A stretch of DNA of 64,000 nucleotides from Roseicyclus marinus (GTDB lineage Bacteria > Pseudomonadota > Alphaproteobacteria > Rhodobacterales > Rhodobacteraceae), in NCBI RefSeq assembly GCF_036322625.1, contig NZ_AP027266.1:2173001-2237000 (forward strand), given 5' to 3'. The notes under the pieces are model-generated. The model was given only the letters and a program-made list of their open reading frames with translations. It ran no database searches and was not told where the DNA came from. The translations under genes and the position numbers were made by a program. This document shows positions 1-8,263 of this stretch, in pieces (positions within the stretch are counted from its first letter, which is position 1; the number at the start of each line of letters is the position of its first letter).

Positions 1-553
1 GATCGTAGCGGGGGTGTTCGAGCGCCACGAGCGCGGGCGAGGAGGCGATCATCCAGCCGTCGAAGATCGTTGCGCCCGCATCGGTCAGGACCTCGAGATG
101 GGCGAAAGCGTCCGACGAGGGATCCTCGACCGGGTAGCGGCATTCGACGGCCCGGATCGCGAGCCGCCCGAAGATCACGGTTTCGCCCATGGCAAGGTCG
201 ATGTCGGTGGGCCGGCCCAGCACCTTGTCGAGCGCGCGCAGGATCACGCGCGGGGCCTGAGCCGTTTCGGGCTGGAAGACCGAGGTGACGGGCGAGCCGG
301 TTCCGGGAAAGCTGCGCAGCGTCACGTCGGGCTGGCCGTCGGTGATCTGCAGCTGGATTTCGGGACCGGGGGTGACAAGCCCCCCTTCGGCGCCGAGCGA
401 GGGGAGATCGGGATCGATCGGGGTATCGGGGTTCAGGGCGAAACCGTCGAGCGTCGTGCCCCCGCCGAGGCTGTCGAATTGCTGCGCGGGGGTGGCACCC
501 GGCAGGCCCGCCAGAACGAGGGCGCAGACGAGAAAGAGGCCCCCTGCCCTCAT
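1..553 (-). CDS. DUF2155 domain-containing protein (3' end outside window)
   Basis: The frame opens with ATG at 553 and runs off the left edge, so about 184 residues of the N-terminal part are visible. Residues 1-23 form a signal peptide ending at a likely APA-type cleavage site, so the protein is probably periplasmic. A loose Pro/Gly-rich stretch follows. The C-terminal visible half carries the DUF2155 signature: an LDKVLGR segment, a GRLAIRAVEC segment with a conserved Cys, and a DGWMIASSPAL segment ending in EHPRYD. The start codon overlaps the mlaD stop (ATGA), so the two genes are translationally coupled. The biochemical role of DUF2155 is not known; in Rhodobacteraceae it usually sits beside the complex I accessory gene and the accBC/aat region. 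Only the C-terminal end is missing. Confidence 0.85.
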   Translation of the reverse strand, partial: MRAGGLFLVCALVLAGLPGATPAQQFDSLGGGTTLDGFALNPDTPIDPDLPSLGAEGGLVTPGPEIQLQITDGQPDVTLRSFPGTGSPVTSVFQPETAQAPRVILRALDKVLGRPTDIDLAMGETVIFGRLAIRAVECRYPVEDPSSDAFAHLEVLTDAGATIFDGWMIASSPALVALEHPRYD

Positions 554-1008
554 TCCGCGTCGCTGCCCGAGACGAAGCGCATCAGGAGCGTCACGAGGCT
601 GACCGAGCCTTGCGTATCCATGATCTGGTCGCCGGGGCCATAGGTGAAGGGCGAGCCGCCGGGCAGGATCTCGACGAAATTGCCGCCAAGCAGGCCTTCG
701 GAGGAGATGGCGATGGCGCTGTCATCGGGCAATTCGATGTCGTCGCGCAGGGTGAAGGTGGTTTCGGCGCGGAAGGTTTCGGGGTTGAGCGTCATGGCCG
801 TGACCGTGCCCACCTGCACGCCCGCAAGCCGCACATCGGTGCCGACCGCGATCCCGTCGGCAGAGCGGAAGGAAGCGGTGAGCGTGTAGCTGCCGCCCGA
901 GGGGCCCGAACCGGTGCTGCTGGCGGCATAGAAGAAAAAGCCCACGGCGACGGCCATGACGGCGGCGCCCACCAGCACCTCGGTGATCGTATTGTCCTGC
1001 GCGGCCAT
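550..1008 (-). CDS. mlaD: MlaD, MCE-domain lipid-transport substrate-binding protein
   Basis: This 152-residue protein has one N-terminal transmembrane anchor (about residues 13-30) followed by a single MCE domain (about 40-118) with the typical start YTLTASFRSADGIAVGTDVRLAGVQVG. MlaD is the inner-membrane-anchored periplasmic subunit of the MlaFEDB ABC system, which moves phospholipids to keep the outer membrane asymmetric. Length and domain order match the family. The ABC partners mlaE/mlaF are not in the window, so the gene is either an orphan here or works with subunits encoded elsewhere. It is co-transcribed with the downstream DUF2155 gene through an ATGA overlap and follows NDUFA12 on the same strand after about 100 bp. 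Confidence 0.93.
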   Translation of the reverse strand: MAAQDNTITEVLVGAAVMAVAVGFFFYAASSTGSGPSGGSYTLTASFRSADGIAVGTDVRLAGVQVGTVTAMTLNPETFRAETTFTLRDDIELPDDSAIAISSEGLLGGNFVEILPGGSPFTYGPGDQIMDTQGSVSLVTLLMRFVSGSDAE

Positions 1009-1109
1009 CGGTTGCGCCCCCTCGTCAGCCTGCTGTCACCGTTCGCTTATCGCAACTGGGCGCGGGCGATCCAAGGGGTCTTGCACGGCGGAAGGGCACA
1101 AAGCGCCGA

Positions 1110-1487
1110 TCACTCGGGCGTCCAGGCCTCGTAATCGCGGCGTTCGACCGGATCGGCGCGGCGAATCGAACCGGCGGGCAGATGGGCCATGGCGGTGCCG
1201 GTCGGATTGGCGAGATGGGGCTTTTCCCAGGCCTTGTGCGGCAGGGGCTTTTCGCTGGGCGTTTCGGCCCAGGTGTGATGCAGCCAGCCGTGCCAATCGG
1301 GGCTGATGCGGCTTGCCTCGGCCTCGCCGTTGAAGATCACCCAGCGACGTTTGCCGTCGCGGGAGCGGTAGAAGATGTTGCCCTGGTCGTCCTGCCCGAC
1401 CTTGACGCCGTTGCGCGCGGTCCAGAGCTGGGTGCCGACCGTCTGGCCGTTCCACCAGGTCACGAGGCGGTTGAGAAAGCTGAGCAT
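1110..1487 (-). CDS. NADH:ubiquinone oxidoreductase accessory subunit NDUFA12
   Basis: The product is about 125 residues. It begins [21 protein letters not shown] and continues with [11 protein letters not shown] and PDWHGWLHH, which are the hallmarks of the NDUFA12/B17.2 supernumerary subunit of complex I. That subunit is found in mitochondria and in alphaproteobacteria and binds the peripheral arm. I chose ATG at 1487 because family members start directly before the FxxxxTWWNGQT segment; a GTG at 1499 would add four residues. Alphaproteobacterial ancestry of the gene is consistent with the rest of the window. The gene diverges from metY across a long GC-rich intergenic region, and mlaD lies downstream on the same strand. 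Confidence 0.9.
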   Translation of the reverse strand: MLSFLNRLVTWWNGQTVGTQLWTARNGVKVGQDDQGNIFYRSRDGKRRWVIFNGEAEASRISPDWHGWLHHTWAETPSEKPLPHKAWEKPHLANPTGTAMAHLPAGSIRRADPVERRDYEAWTPE

Positions 1488-1864
1488 GGGCGGCACCACC
1501 GGGGCATTTGGGTCTGTGAGGGGTCTTCTGCCCCAAGTGGCGCGGGGCGTCCAGTGCCATGGGGTCGCGCTTCGGGGGCTTGGGCCCCCTCATTGCGGCG
1601 GGGACGGGCGGCGGGGCCTGTCTGCCCCTCGTTCCGGTGGAATGGGTCAAGACGGTGGGGGCTGTCTGCCCCCCACGCCCCCCGAGGATATTTTCGAAAC
1701 GAAGAAGGCGGAAACGCGGTTCGGTTTCGGGACCGGGGCTGGAACATATGTGGTGGGGAGCCAGGATTGGGCGGACGGGCGGCCTTTCCTTGTGCGGGGC
1801 GATTGAAGGCGGGGCCTCGTTTGCCTAAAGCTGCGCGAGATGCGGAATTTCGGGGGAGAGAGAG
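1488..1864. other. Gene-free divergent region between NDUFA12 and metY with GC-rich hairpins
   Basis: I see no convincing gene in these 377 bases. Two strong GC hairpins are present: GGGGGC/GCCCCC at 1574-1579 with 1584-1589, and again at 1657-1662 with 1668-1673. The second is followed by a cccccgaggatatttt-type segment and an A/G-rich run (about 1679-1710). That resembles an intergenic element I recall as common in Rhodobacteraceae genomes. The 3' end carries the metY ribosome binding site (GGGGGAGAG, 1852-1860). Promoters for both divergent genes should lie here, but I cannot place them. Confidence 0.5.
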
Positions 1865-3157
1865 ATGTCCGACGCACCATCCTACGGTTTCGACACGTTG
1901 CAGATCCACGCAGGCGCGCGGCCCGACCCGGCGACGGGCGCGCGGCAGACGCCGATCTACCAGACCACGGCCTATGTGTTCCGCGATGCCGAACATGCCG
2001 CGGCACTCTTCAACCTTCAGGAAGTGGGCTACATCTATTCGCGGCTCACCAACCCCACCGTCGCCGTGTTGCAGGAGCGGATCGCGACGCTGGAAGGGGG
2101 CGTGGGCGCTGTCTGCTGTTCCTCGGGCCATGCGGCGCAGATCATGGCGCTGTTCCCGCTGATGGCGCCGGGGCGCAACATCGTCGCCTCGACCAGGCTT
2201 TACGGCGGCACGGTCACGCAGTTCAGCCAGACCATCAAGCGCTTTGGCTGGTCGGCGAAATTCGTCGATTTCGATGATCTGGACGCCGTGAAGGCCGCCA
2301 TCGACGAGGATACGCGCGCCGTGTTCTGCGAGGCGATCGCCAATCCGGGCGGCTATATCACCGATCTGCGCGCCATCGCGGATGTGGCGGATGCGGCGGG
2401 CCTGCCGCTGATCGTCGACAATACCTCGGCCACGCCCTACCTGTGCCGCCCCATCGAGCATGGCGCGACGCTGGTCGTGCATTCGACGACCAAGTACCTG
2501 ACCGGCAACGGGACGGTGACGGGCGGGGCCATCGTCGATTCGGGGAAATTCGATTGGTCGGCGAGCGACAAGTTCCCGTCCCTTTCGGCGCCCGAGCCTG
2601 CCTATCACGGGTTGAAGTTCCACGAGACCTTCGGGCCCTTGGCCTTCACTTTTCACGGGATCGCCATCGGGCTGCGTGATCTGGGCATGACGATGAACCC
2701 GCAGGCCGCCCATTACACGCTGATGGGGATCGAGACGCTGTCCTTGCGGATGCAGCGCCATGTGGAGAATGCGGTGACGGTGGCCAAATGGCTGGAGGCC
2801 GATCCGCGGGTCGATTTCGTGACCTATGCCGGGCTGCCATCCTCGCCCTATTTCGAGCGGGCCAAGAGTGTTTGCCCCAAGGGCGCAGGGGCCTTGTTCA
2901 CCTTTGGGCTGAAGGGCGGATACGAGGCTTGTGTGAAGCTGGTCGATTCGCTGCAGATCTTCAGCCATGTGGCGAACCTGGGCGATACCCGCAGCCTGAT
3001 CATCCATTCGGCCTCGACCACGCATCGCCAGCTGACGCCCGAGCAGCAGGTGGCGGCGGGGGCGGCACCCAACGTGGTGCGGCTGTCCATCGGGATCGAG
3101 GATCCGGCCGATCTGATCGCGGATCTGGACCAGGCGCTGGCCAAGGCCACGGCCTGA
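1865..3157 (+). CDS. metY: O-acetylhomoserine aminocarboxypropyltransferase (sulfhydrylase)
   Basis: This 430-residue protein belongs to the Cys/Met-metabolism PLP enzymes. The PLP-binding lysine is K210 in VVHSTTKYLTGNGT; the phosphate-binding region is CSSGHAAQ near residue 86 and the substrate-site region is YIYSRLTNPT near 57-66. The length of about 430, rather than about 390, and the long segment around residues 230-260 point to the O-acetylhomoserine sulfhydrylase branch, not cystathionine synthase or lyase. It would make homocysteine from O-acetylhomoserine and sulfide in methionine synthesis. The start is ATG at 1865 behind a strong GGGGGAGAG ribosome site. It appears monocistronic: a rho-independent terminator follows directly. 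metZ or metC-type enzymes are less likely alternatives. Confidence 0.93.
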   Translation: MSDAPSYGFDTLQIHAGARPDPATGARQTPIYQTTAYVFRDAEHAAALFNLQEVGYIYSRLTNPTVAVLQERIATLEGGVGAVCCSSGHAAQIMALFPLMAPGRNIVASTRLYGGTVTQFSQTIKRFGWSAKFVDFDDLDAVKAAIDEDTRAVFCEAIANPGGYITDLRAIADVADAAGLPLIVDNTSATPYLCRPIEHGATLVVHSTTKYLTGNGTVTGGAIVDSGKFDWSASDKFPSLSAPEPAYHGLKFHETFGPLAFTFHGIAIGLRDLGMTMNPQAAHYTLMGIETLSLRMQRHVENAVTVAKWLEADPRVDFVTYAGLPSSPYFERAKSVCPKGAGALFTFGLKGGYEACVKLVDSLQIFSHVANLGDTRSLIIHSASTTHRQLTPEQQVAAGAAPNVVRLSIGIEDPADLIADLDQALAKATA

Positions 3158-3168
3158 ACGAAGCCTTG

Positions 3169-3197
3169 GGGGTGCGCATGCTGCGCGCCCCTTTTTT
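3169..3197 (+). terminator. Rho-independent terminator of metY
   Basis: A stem GGGGTGCGC (3169-3177) pairs with GCGCGCCCC (3183-3191), including one G-U pair, over a five-base loop. Six T residues follow at 3192-3197. It lies 12 bases after the metY stop codon. Confidence 0.85.
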
Positions 3198-3346
3198 CCG
3201 GCGGCGTTTGGACATAGACTGTTTTCCGCCGATACCGGACGCGTCTTGCGGGCAAGTGTTTTCCCCGCGCGTCTTGTCATGTAGACCGGCGTGACGAAGG
3301 GGTGCGGCACCAGGCACGCCCCGATGGCTAGGACCCGAGGTCGGAT

Positions 3347-6300
3347 GTGACAGTCGAATTCGCGCTTTTCCTGTCTCCGGAGGGCATCGCGCTGGCCCAT
3401 CGCCAGCAGGGCGGCCATTGGGCGCTCGTGGCGGAGGCCAGGCCCGAGGGCGATGATCTGGGCCCGGCCATGGCCGCGTTGCGCAGCGCCGCAGAGTTGC
3501 GGGGCGGGAGCGATGCGCAGGTCCTGCTTGTGCTGCCCGATGACCAGATCCTTTATACTTCCTTCATGGCACCGGCGCATGACGCCGATCTTGTGGCCCT
3601 GCGGATCACCGAGGGGCTGGACGGTCTGACACCCTATGCGGTCGAGGACCTGGTGCATGATTGGTGCGCGGTCGAAGAGGACCGGGTGAAGGTCGCCGTG
3701 GTGGCACGCGAAACGCTGGACGAGGCGCGCGCATTTGCGCTGTCGCACGGGTTCACGAGCGCGGGCTTTGCCGCGATGCCGCCGGCCGAGCGGTTCCCGA
3801 CCATGCCGGTCTTTGGCGACAGTGCCGAGGCGCTGGGGCTGGACCGGGGCGGCATGGCGTTCGGGTCGGATGATTGGACGCCGCCCGAGCCTGTGGCAGA
3901 GCCGGAAGCGGCACCGGAAGAGGAGCCGGAAGCGGATGGTGCGACCGGATCGACTGGTGACGGTGAGACCGACGCAGCTGCAGCGGATCGGAGCGATGCA
4001 AAGGTCGTGAGCGCCGAGGGGGCGGGGCCGCAAGAGGCGGCGCCGTCGTCGGAGGACGAAGCGTCCGAGAGCGTCGAGAGCGCCGGGGATGCGGCGGCGG
4101 CGGAACCGGCGGGCGGCGCGGATGAGGCGCAACCGGAGGCACAAACCGGGGCGTTGACCAAGCCGTCGGAGCCGCAAGCCGCTGAAGCTGTGGCTGCGGA
4201 GCCGGAGGTTGAGCCGGAAGTTGCGCCGGAAGCGGAGCCGGAAGTGGCGGCGAAACCCCGCGACGGGGCAAGCGGGGCGGATGCTGCGGGTGATGAGCCG
4301 GAAGCGGAAGTGGATCAGCAGGCCGACATGGCCGCGCCGATCACGCCCGAGGTGAAAGACGATCTGTTGGACGGGGACGAGGACGTGTCCCGCGCGAAGG
4401 CGGCGGAGGCGGCGGATCAGGCGGAGCCGAACCCGATCCTCGATCCGACGCTGGAGCGGCCTGTGCTGCCGATCGCGGCCGAGCCGGAATTGCCCCTGTC
4501 GGGGTCGGCTGCAGCGCCCCTGGCGGATGCATCGGCGGATGAGGCCGAGGCGGAGACCCCGACCGATCCGGTCAAGCCTGCGCGCGGCAAGGGCGCGTCC
4601 CGGTCGCAGCCGCGCCTGAATGCGGAACGGCCCGAGGGGGCGCAAGCCCGCCCCACGGGGGCGCGTCGGCTGTCGATCCCGCCCGAGGCGGGCGCCCTCA
4701 CCGATCCGGAGGCGGAGATCGCGCCCCGGACGGAGGAAGGCACGCAGACCGAGGCGGAGGCGGCGGGCGGCCCGATGCCGGCCTTTTCCGCCCGCCGGGG
4801 CAAGGTGGCCAAGCCGGGGAATGGCGCGGGCGAGACCCTGTCGTCGCGGCCCTCGCGGCTGGGCTTCGGTGCGGCCGGTCCCACGCCGACCCCGCCGGTG
4901 CTGCATCCCGATGCGACGGTGGGACCTGCAACACCCGGCCCGGTGCGCCCCGGCCACAGGCTGGCCGCGCAACTGGCCCGCGTGCGCGATGCCAGCAAGC
5001 TGGCCATGCCGCTGTCGGGGCGTGAACGTGGCGAGAGTGACCCGCGCGCAACGCCCAAGGTGGAGGCCCTCGCTCCGGAGGCGGGGGAGACCCATGTCGC
5101 GGGAGAGGCGCGCGTTGCTGCGCCTGCGCCTGCGCCTGTGTCGAAGGGTGCGGCACTTGCCGCGCGCGGCCTGAAGCTGGGCCTGCCCCGTCGTCGCGCC
5201 GAGCGTGAGGAGACGGAGACGACACCGCCCGGACAGGTCGATGGCGGCGCGGCCTTTGCCAGCGGGCTTTTGGCGCGCAAACCCGTGGAGAGCGCGGGCC
5301 CGTCCTTCAGGACCGGGCTGATCCTGACGCTCGTGTTGCTGGTCCTGCTGGCGCTGATCGCGATCTGGTCGGCCTTGTTCCTGCCCGACAGCCCCATAGC
5401 GCGGCTGCTGGGTGGCGGGGATCGCGACACGGTCGCCGTGGAGGAGGCTCTGCCGCCGCCGCCGCTTGCCGTCACGGCGCCCCCTGCGATGGGCGCGCTC
5501 GATACGGGAGGCGCGGCGGAAGAACCTGTGGCGGCCGCAGAATCCGTCCCCGAGGCCGAGGTGCCGGTCAGCGTCGCGGAACCTGTGGCTGCAGAAGATG
5601 TGGCGGCCCTGTCGGACGAACCGGATGTGGCGCCCGAGGCCGAAGCGGTGGCCCCGGTCGCGGCCCTGCCCGATATCGACGCCGATCTGGACCTGCCGCC
5701 GCTGCCGCCCCTGCCCGAGGATCTGCTGCCCACGCTGGAGGAGACCGAGCGCATCTATGCCGAGGACGGGATCTGGCCCAGAACGCCGGACCGCCCGACG
5801 CTGGCGGCCCTCAGCACGTCGAACGAGATCTATCTCGCCTCCATCGACCCCGAGGTGCCGGTGACCGATGCCATCGCGCTGGCCGATCCGGTGCTCGACC
5901 CGACCGAGGTGCTGCGACGGGTGCCGCCACCGCCCCCCTTTGGCGTCACGCCCGACCGTGATGCAAGGGGACTTGTCACCCCCACGCCCGAGGGCGTTCT
6001 GACCCCCGAGGGGGCTTTTGTCATTTCGGGCCGCCCCGCGGTCGACGCGATCCCGCGCCCGCGCGAGGTGGTGACGGATACCGCCCCTGCCCTGCCCCAG
6101 ATCGATGTGGATGACGCGATCTTGCGCACCGTGCAGCCGACGCCGCGTCCGCTGGACCTGGAGGAGACGCGCGAACGGCAGGTGCTGGGCGGGTTCTCGG
6201 CCAGCGAACTGGCCGCGCTGCGCCCGGAGGGACGCCCGGTGTCGGCGCAGGAAAGCGCGGCGCAAGCCTCGCTCTTTCCGCGCGAGGTGGAGGCCGCCGT

Positions 6301-6715
6301 GACGGAAGCCGTGGCCGCCGCGATCGAGGGCACGGAGCTTGCGGTTGCAAGCTCGCGCCCGCCGCGGCTGCGCCCCGAGAATATCGCGGCGCTGGTCGCG
6401 GCCGCCGAGGAGAGCGTGCAAAGCGCCCCGGCCGTCCCGCAAGAGGCCATCGCGCGCGCGCCCGCCATCCCGTCGAATGCCGATGTCACCCGCGCCGCGA
6501 CCGAGCGCAACGCGATCCGGCTGCGCGACATCAACCTGATCGGTGTGACAGGCACCCCCAACGACCGCCGCGCGCTGGTGCGCCTGCCGTCGGGTCGGTT
6601 CGTGCGGGTGGCGGTGGGCGACCGGCTGGATGGCGGCCGGGTGGCGGCGATCGGCGAGAATTCCCTGCAATATGTCCTCAACGGGCGGAACGTGACGCTG
6701 GAAATCCCCGGTTAG
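3347..6715 (+). CDS. Large bitopic protein with GspL/PilM-like N-terminus and PilP/GspC-like C-terminus
   Basis: This 1122-residue protein starts at GTG 3347. Residues 1-150 form a compact domain (EFALFLSPEGIALAHR, LLVLPDDQILY, LTPYAVEDLVHDW) that resembles the first actin-like subdomain of GspL/PilM assembly proteins. Residues about 180-640 are an extremely acidic, Ala/Pro/Glu-rich, probably disordered linker. A single transmembrane helix follows at about 657-681 (LILTLVLLVLLALIAIW), then a second Pro/Ala/Glu-rich linker outside the membrane. The last 75 residues (IRLRDINLIGVTG to LNGRNVTLEIPG) look like the PilP/GspC HR beta domain. Part order suggests it joins a cytoplasmic platform to a periplasmic or secretin-contacting domain. 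No other pilus or type II secretion gene is nearby. The low-complexity linker makes such proteins prone to being named IF-2 or histone-like, which I think is wrong. The function is unknown. Confidence 0.75.
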   Translation: MTVEFALFLSPEGIALAHRQQGGHWALVAEARPEGDDLGPAMAALRSAAELRGGSDAQVLLVLPDDQILYTSFMAPAHDADLVALRITEGLDGLTPYAVEDLVHDWCAVEEDRVKVAVVARETLDEARAFALSHGFTSAGFAAMPPAERFPTMPVFGDSAEALGLDRGGMAFGSDDWTPPEPVAEPEAAPEEEPEADGATGSTGDGETDAAAADRSDAKVVSAEGAGPQEAAPSSEDEASESVESAGDAAAAEPAGGADEAQPEAQTGALTKPSEPQAAEAVAAEPEVEPEVAPEAEPEVAAKPRDGASGADAAGDEPEAEVDQQADMAAPITPEVKDDLLDGDEDVSRAKAAEAADQAEPNPILDPTLERPVLPIAAEPELPLSGSAAAPLADASADEAEAETPTDPVKPARGKGASRSQPRLNAERPEGAQARPTGARRLSIPPEAGALTDPEAEIAPRTEEGTQTEAEAAGGPMPAFSARRGKVAKPGNGAGETLSSRPSRLGFGAAGPTPTPPVLHPDATVGPATPGPVRPGHRLAAQLARVRDASKLAMPLSGRERGESDPRATPKVEALAPEAGETHVAGEARVAAPAPAPVSKGAALAARGLKLGLPRRRAEREETETTPPGQVDGGAAFASGLLARKPVESAGPSFRTGLILTLVLLVLLALIAIWSALFLPDSPIARLLGGGDRDTVAVEEALPPPPLAVTAPPAMGALDTGGAAEEPVAAAESVPEAEVPVSVAEPVAAEDVAALSDEPDVAPEAEAVAPVAALPDIDADLDLPPLPPLPEDLLPTLEETERIYAEDGIWPRTPDRPTLAALSTSNEIYLASIDPEVPVTDAIALADPVLDPTEVLRRVPPPPPFGVTPDRDARGLVTPTPEGVLTPEGAFVISGRPAVDAIPRPREVVTDTAPALPQIDVDDAILRTVQPTPRPLDLEETRERQVLGGFSASELAALRPEGRPVSAQESAAQASLFPREVEAAVTEAVAAAIEGTELAVASSRPPRLRPENIAALVAAAEESVQSAPAVPQEAIARAPAIPSNADVTRAATERNAIRLRDINLIGVTGTPNDRRALVRLPSGRFVRVAVGDRLDGGRVAAIGENSLQYVLNGRNVTLEIPG

Positions 6716-6748
6716 GGGGTGGGGTTGGTGCGCCGTGACAGGCGCGCC

Positions 6749-8155
6749 CTACAGAAGGACCAGGACCGCGAGGCCGAGGAAGGCGAAAAAGCCCACCACA
6801 TCGGTGACCGTGGTCACGAAAGCCCCCGAGGCGAGCGCGGGGTCGATGTTGAGCCGGTCGAGCGCCACGGGGATCAGGATCCCCGCCAGACCCGCGACCA
6901 GCAGGTTGATGATCATGGCGGCCGCGATCACCGCGCCAAGCATCGGGTTACCGAACCAGAACAGCCCGATCACCCCCATCACCACGGCGAAAACCGCCCC
7001 GTTGATCAGCCCAACAGCACCCTCCCGCAACACGACCCGCACGAGGTTCGACCGCGTCAGGTCGCGCGTCGCGATGGCGCGCACCGCGACCGTAAGCGAT
7101 TGCGTGCCCGCATTGCCCCCCATCGAGGCGACGATGGGCATCAGCACCGCCAGCGCCACGATCTGGGCGATGGCCGCCTCGAATTGCGAAATGACCAGCG
7201 AGGCGAGGATCGCCGTGATCAGGTTCACGAAGAGCCAGGGAAAGCGCTGTTTCGTGGTTTCGATCACGCGGTCCGACAGGCTCGATTCCTCGCCCACGCC
7301 AGCGAGTTTCAGAAGATCCTCCTCGGCGGCTTCATCGAGCACGATCATCGCGTCGTCGATGGTGATGACCCCCACAAGCCGCCCGTCCTCGTCCACCACG
7401 GGGGCGGAAATCAGGTGGTACTGGTTGAAGGCATAGGCCACGTCATCCTCGTGCTGGGTCGCGGGGATGGTGCGGAAACTGTCCTCGACGATCTCGCGCA
7501 ATTCCGTCTTGCGCGCGGAGGACAGGAGCCGTCCCAGCGTGACATAGCCCGTGGGTTTCATCCGCGGATCGGTCAGGATCACGTGGTAGAATTGTTCGGG
7601 CAGGTCGCGCTTGTGGGCGCGCAAATGGTCGATCATCTCGCCCACGGTCCAATGCTCGGGGGCATGGACCACCTCGCGCTGCATCAGGCGGCCGGCGGTT
7701 TCCTCGGGATAGGCCAGCGCGCGTTCGACAGCGACCCGGTCGGCGGGTTCGAGCGCGTCGAGGATCTGCTCGATCTGCTCGTCCTCGAGATCCTCGACAA
7801 GGTCGACCACATCGTCCGAATCAAGTTCGCGGACGGCATCGGCCAGAACCTGTTCGGGCAGAAGGGCGATGACCTCTTCGCGCAGACCCCAGTCGAGCTC
7901 GGACAGAACCTCGCCGTCGATGCCCTTGGACCAAAGCCCGAGCCAGGCCGCGCGTTCGCCGTCGGAGACCTGTTCCAGAAGGTCGGCGATATCGGCGGCA
8001 TGGAGCGGTTCCATCAGCGCGTCGATGGCCGCGACATCGCCTGCGGCCACAAGCGCCTTCAGCTCACCGCGCAGGCCTTCGTCCAGCGCATAGGCATCGC
8101 GGCCCTCGTCCACCTCCCGCTCGCGCAGGATCGTGTCGTCATCCTGGTCCGCCAT
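6749..8155 (-). CDS. mgtE: MgtE-family magnesium transporter
   Basis: This 468-residue protein has the full MgtE layout: an N-terminal helical superhelix domain (about residues 30-150, ADIADLLEQVSD and similar repeats), paired CBS domains (about 150-280, GYVTLGRLLSS and LVGVITIDDAMIV), a plug helix, and about five membrane helices from residue 300 on (LMPIVASMGGNAGTQSLTV is the pore signature). It is a Mg2+ channel gated by cytosolic Mg2+ through the N and CBS domains. The start is ATG at 8155 (MADQDDDTI); an open frame continues about 220 codons further upstream, but those codons are antisense to guaD. It converges with the large bitopic gene and diverges from guaD. Confidence 0.95.
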   Translation of the reverse strand: MADQDDDTILREREVDEGRDAYALDEGLRGELKALVAAGDVAAIDALMEPLHAADIADLLEQVSDGERAAWLGLWSKGIDGEVLSELDWGLREEVIALLPEQVLADAVRELDSDDVVDLVEDLEDEQIEQILDALEPADRVAVERALAYPEETAGRLMQREVVHAPEHWTVGEMIDHLRAHKRDLPEQFYHVILTDPRMKPTGYVTLGRLLSSARKTELREIVEDSFRTIPATQHEDDVAYAFNQYHLISAPVVDEDGRLVGVITIDDAMIVLDEAAEEDLLKLAGVGEESSLSDRVIETTKQRFPWLFVNLITAILASLVISQFEAAIAQIVALAVLMPIVASMGGNAGTQSLTVAVRAIATRDLTRSNLVRVVLREGAVGLINGAVFAVVMGVIGLFWFGNPMLGAVIAAAMIINLLVAGLAGILIPVALDRLNIDPALASGAFVTTVTDVVGFFAFLGLAVLVLL

Positions 8156-8263
8156 GCCTGCCCCCAATCCGCTCGTGCCGCACCGTCGGTTTGCCCCTAA
8201 CATAGGACGCGGGGGGCGGCTATCACCGGGGTAGAGGATATCGACAGGAAAGAGGCGCGCGCG

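Noticed and set aside
1460-6670. A minus-strand open frame of about 1736 codons opposite metY and the large bitopic gene
   Set aside because: It is Arg/Gly/His-rich, has no recognisable domain, and lies antisense to well-supported genes; long shadow frames are expected at this G+C.
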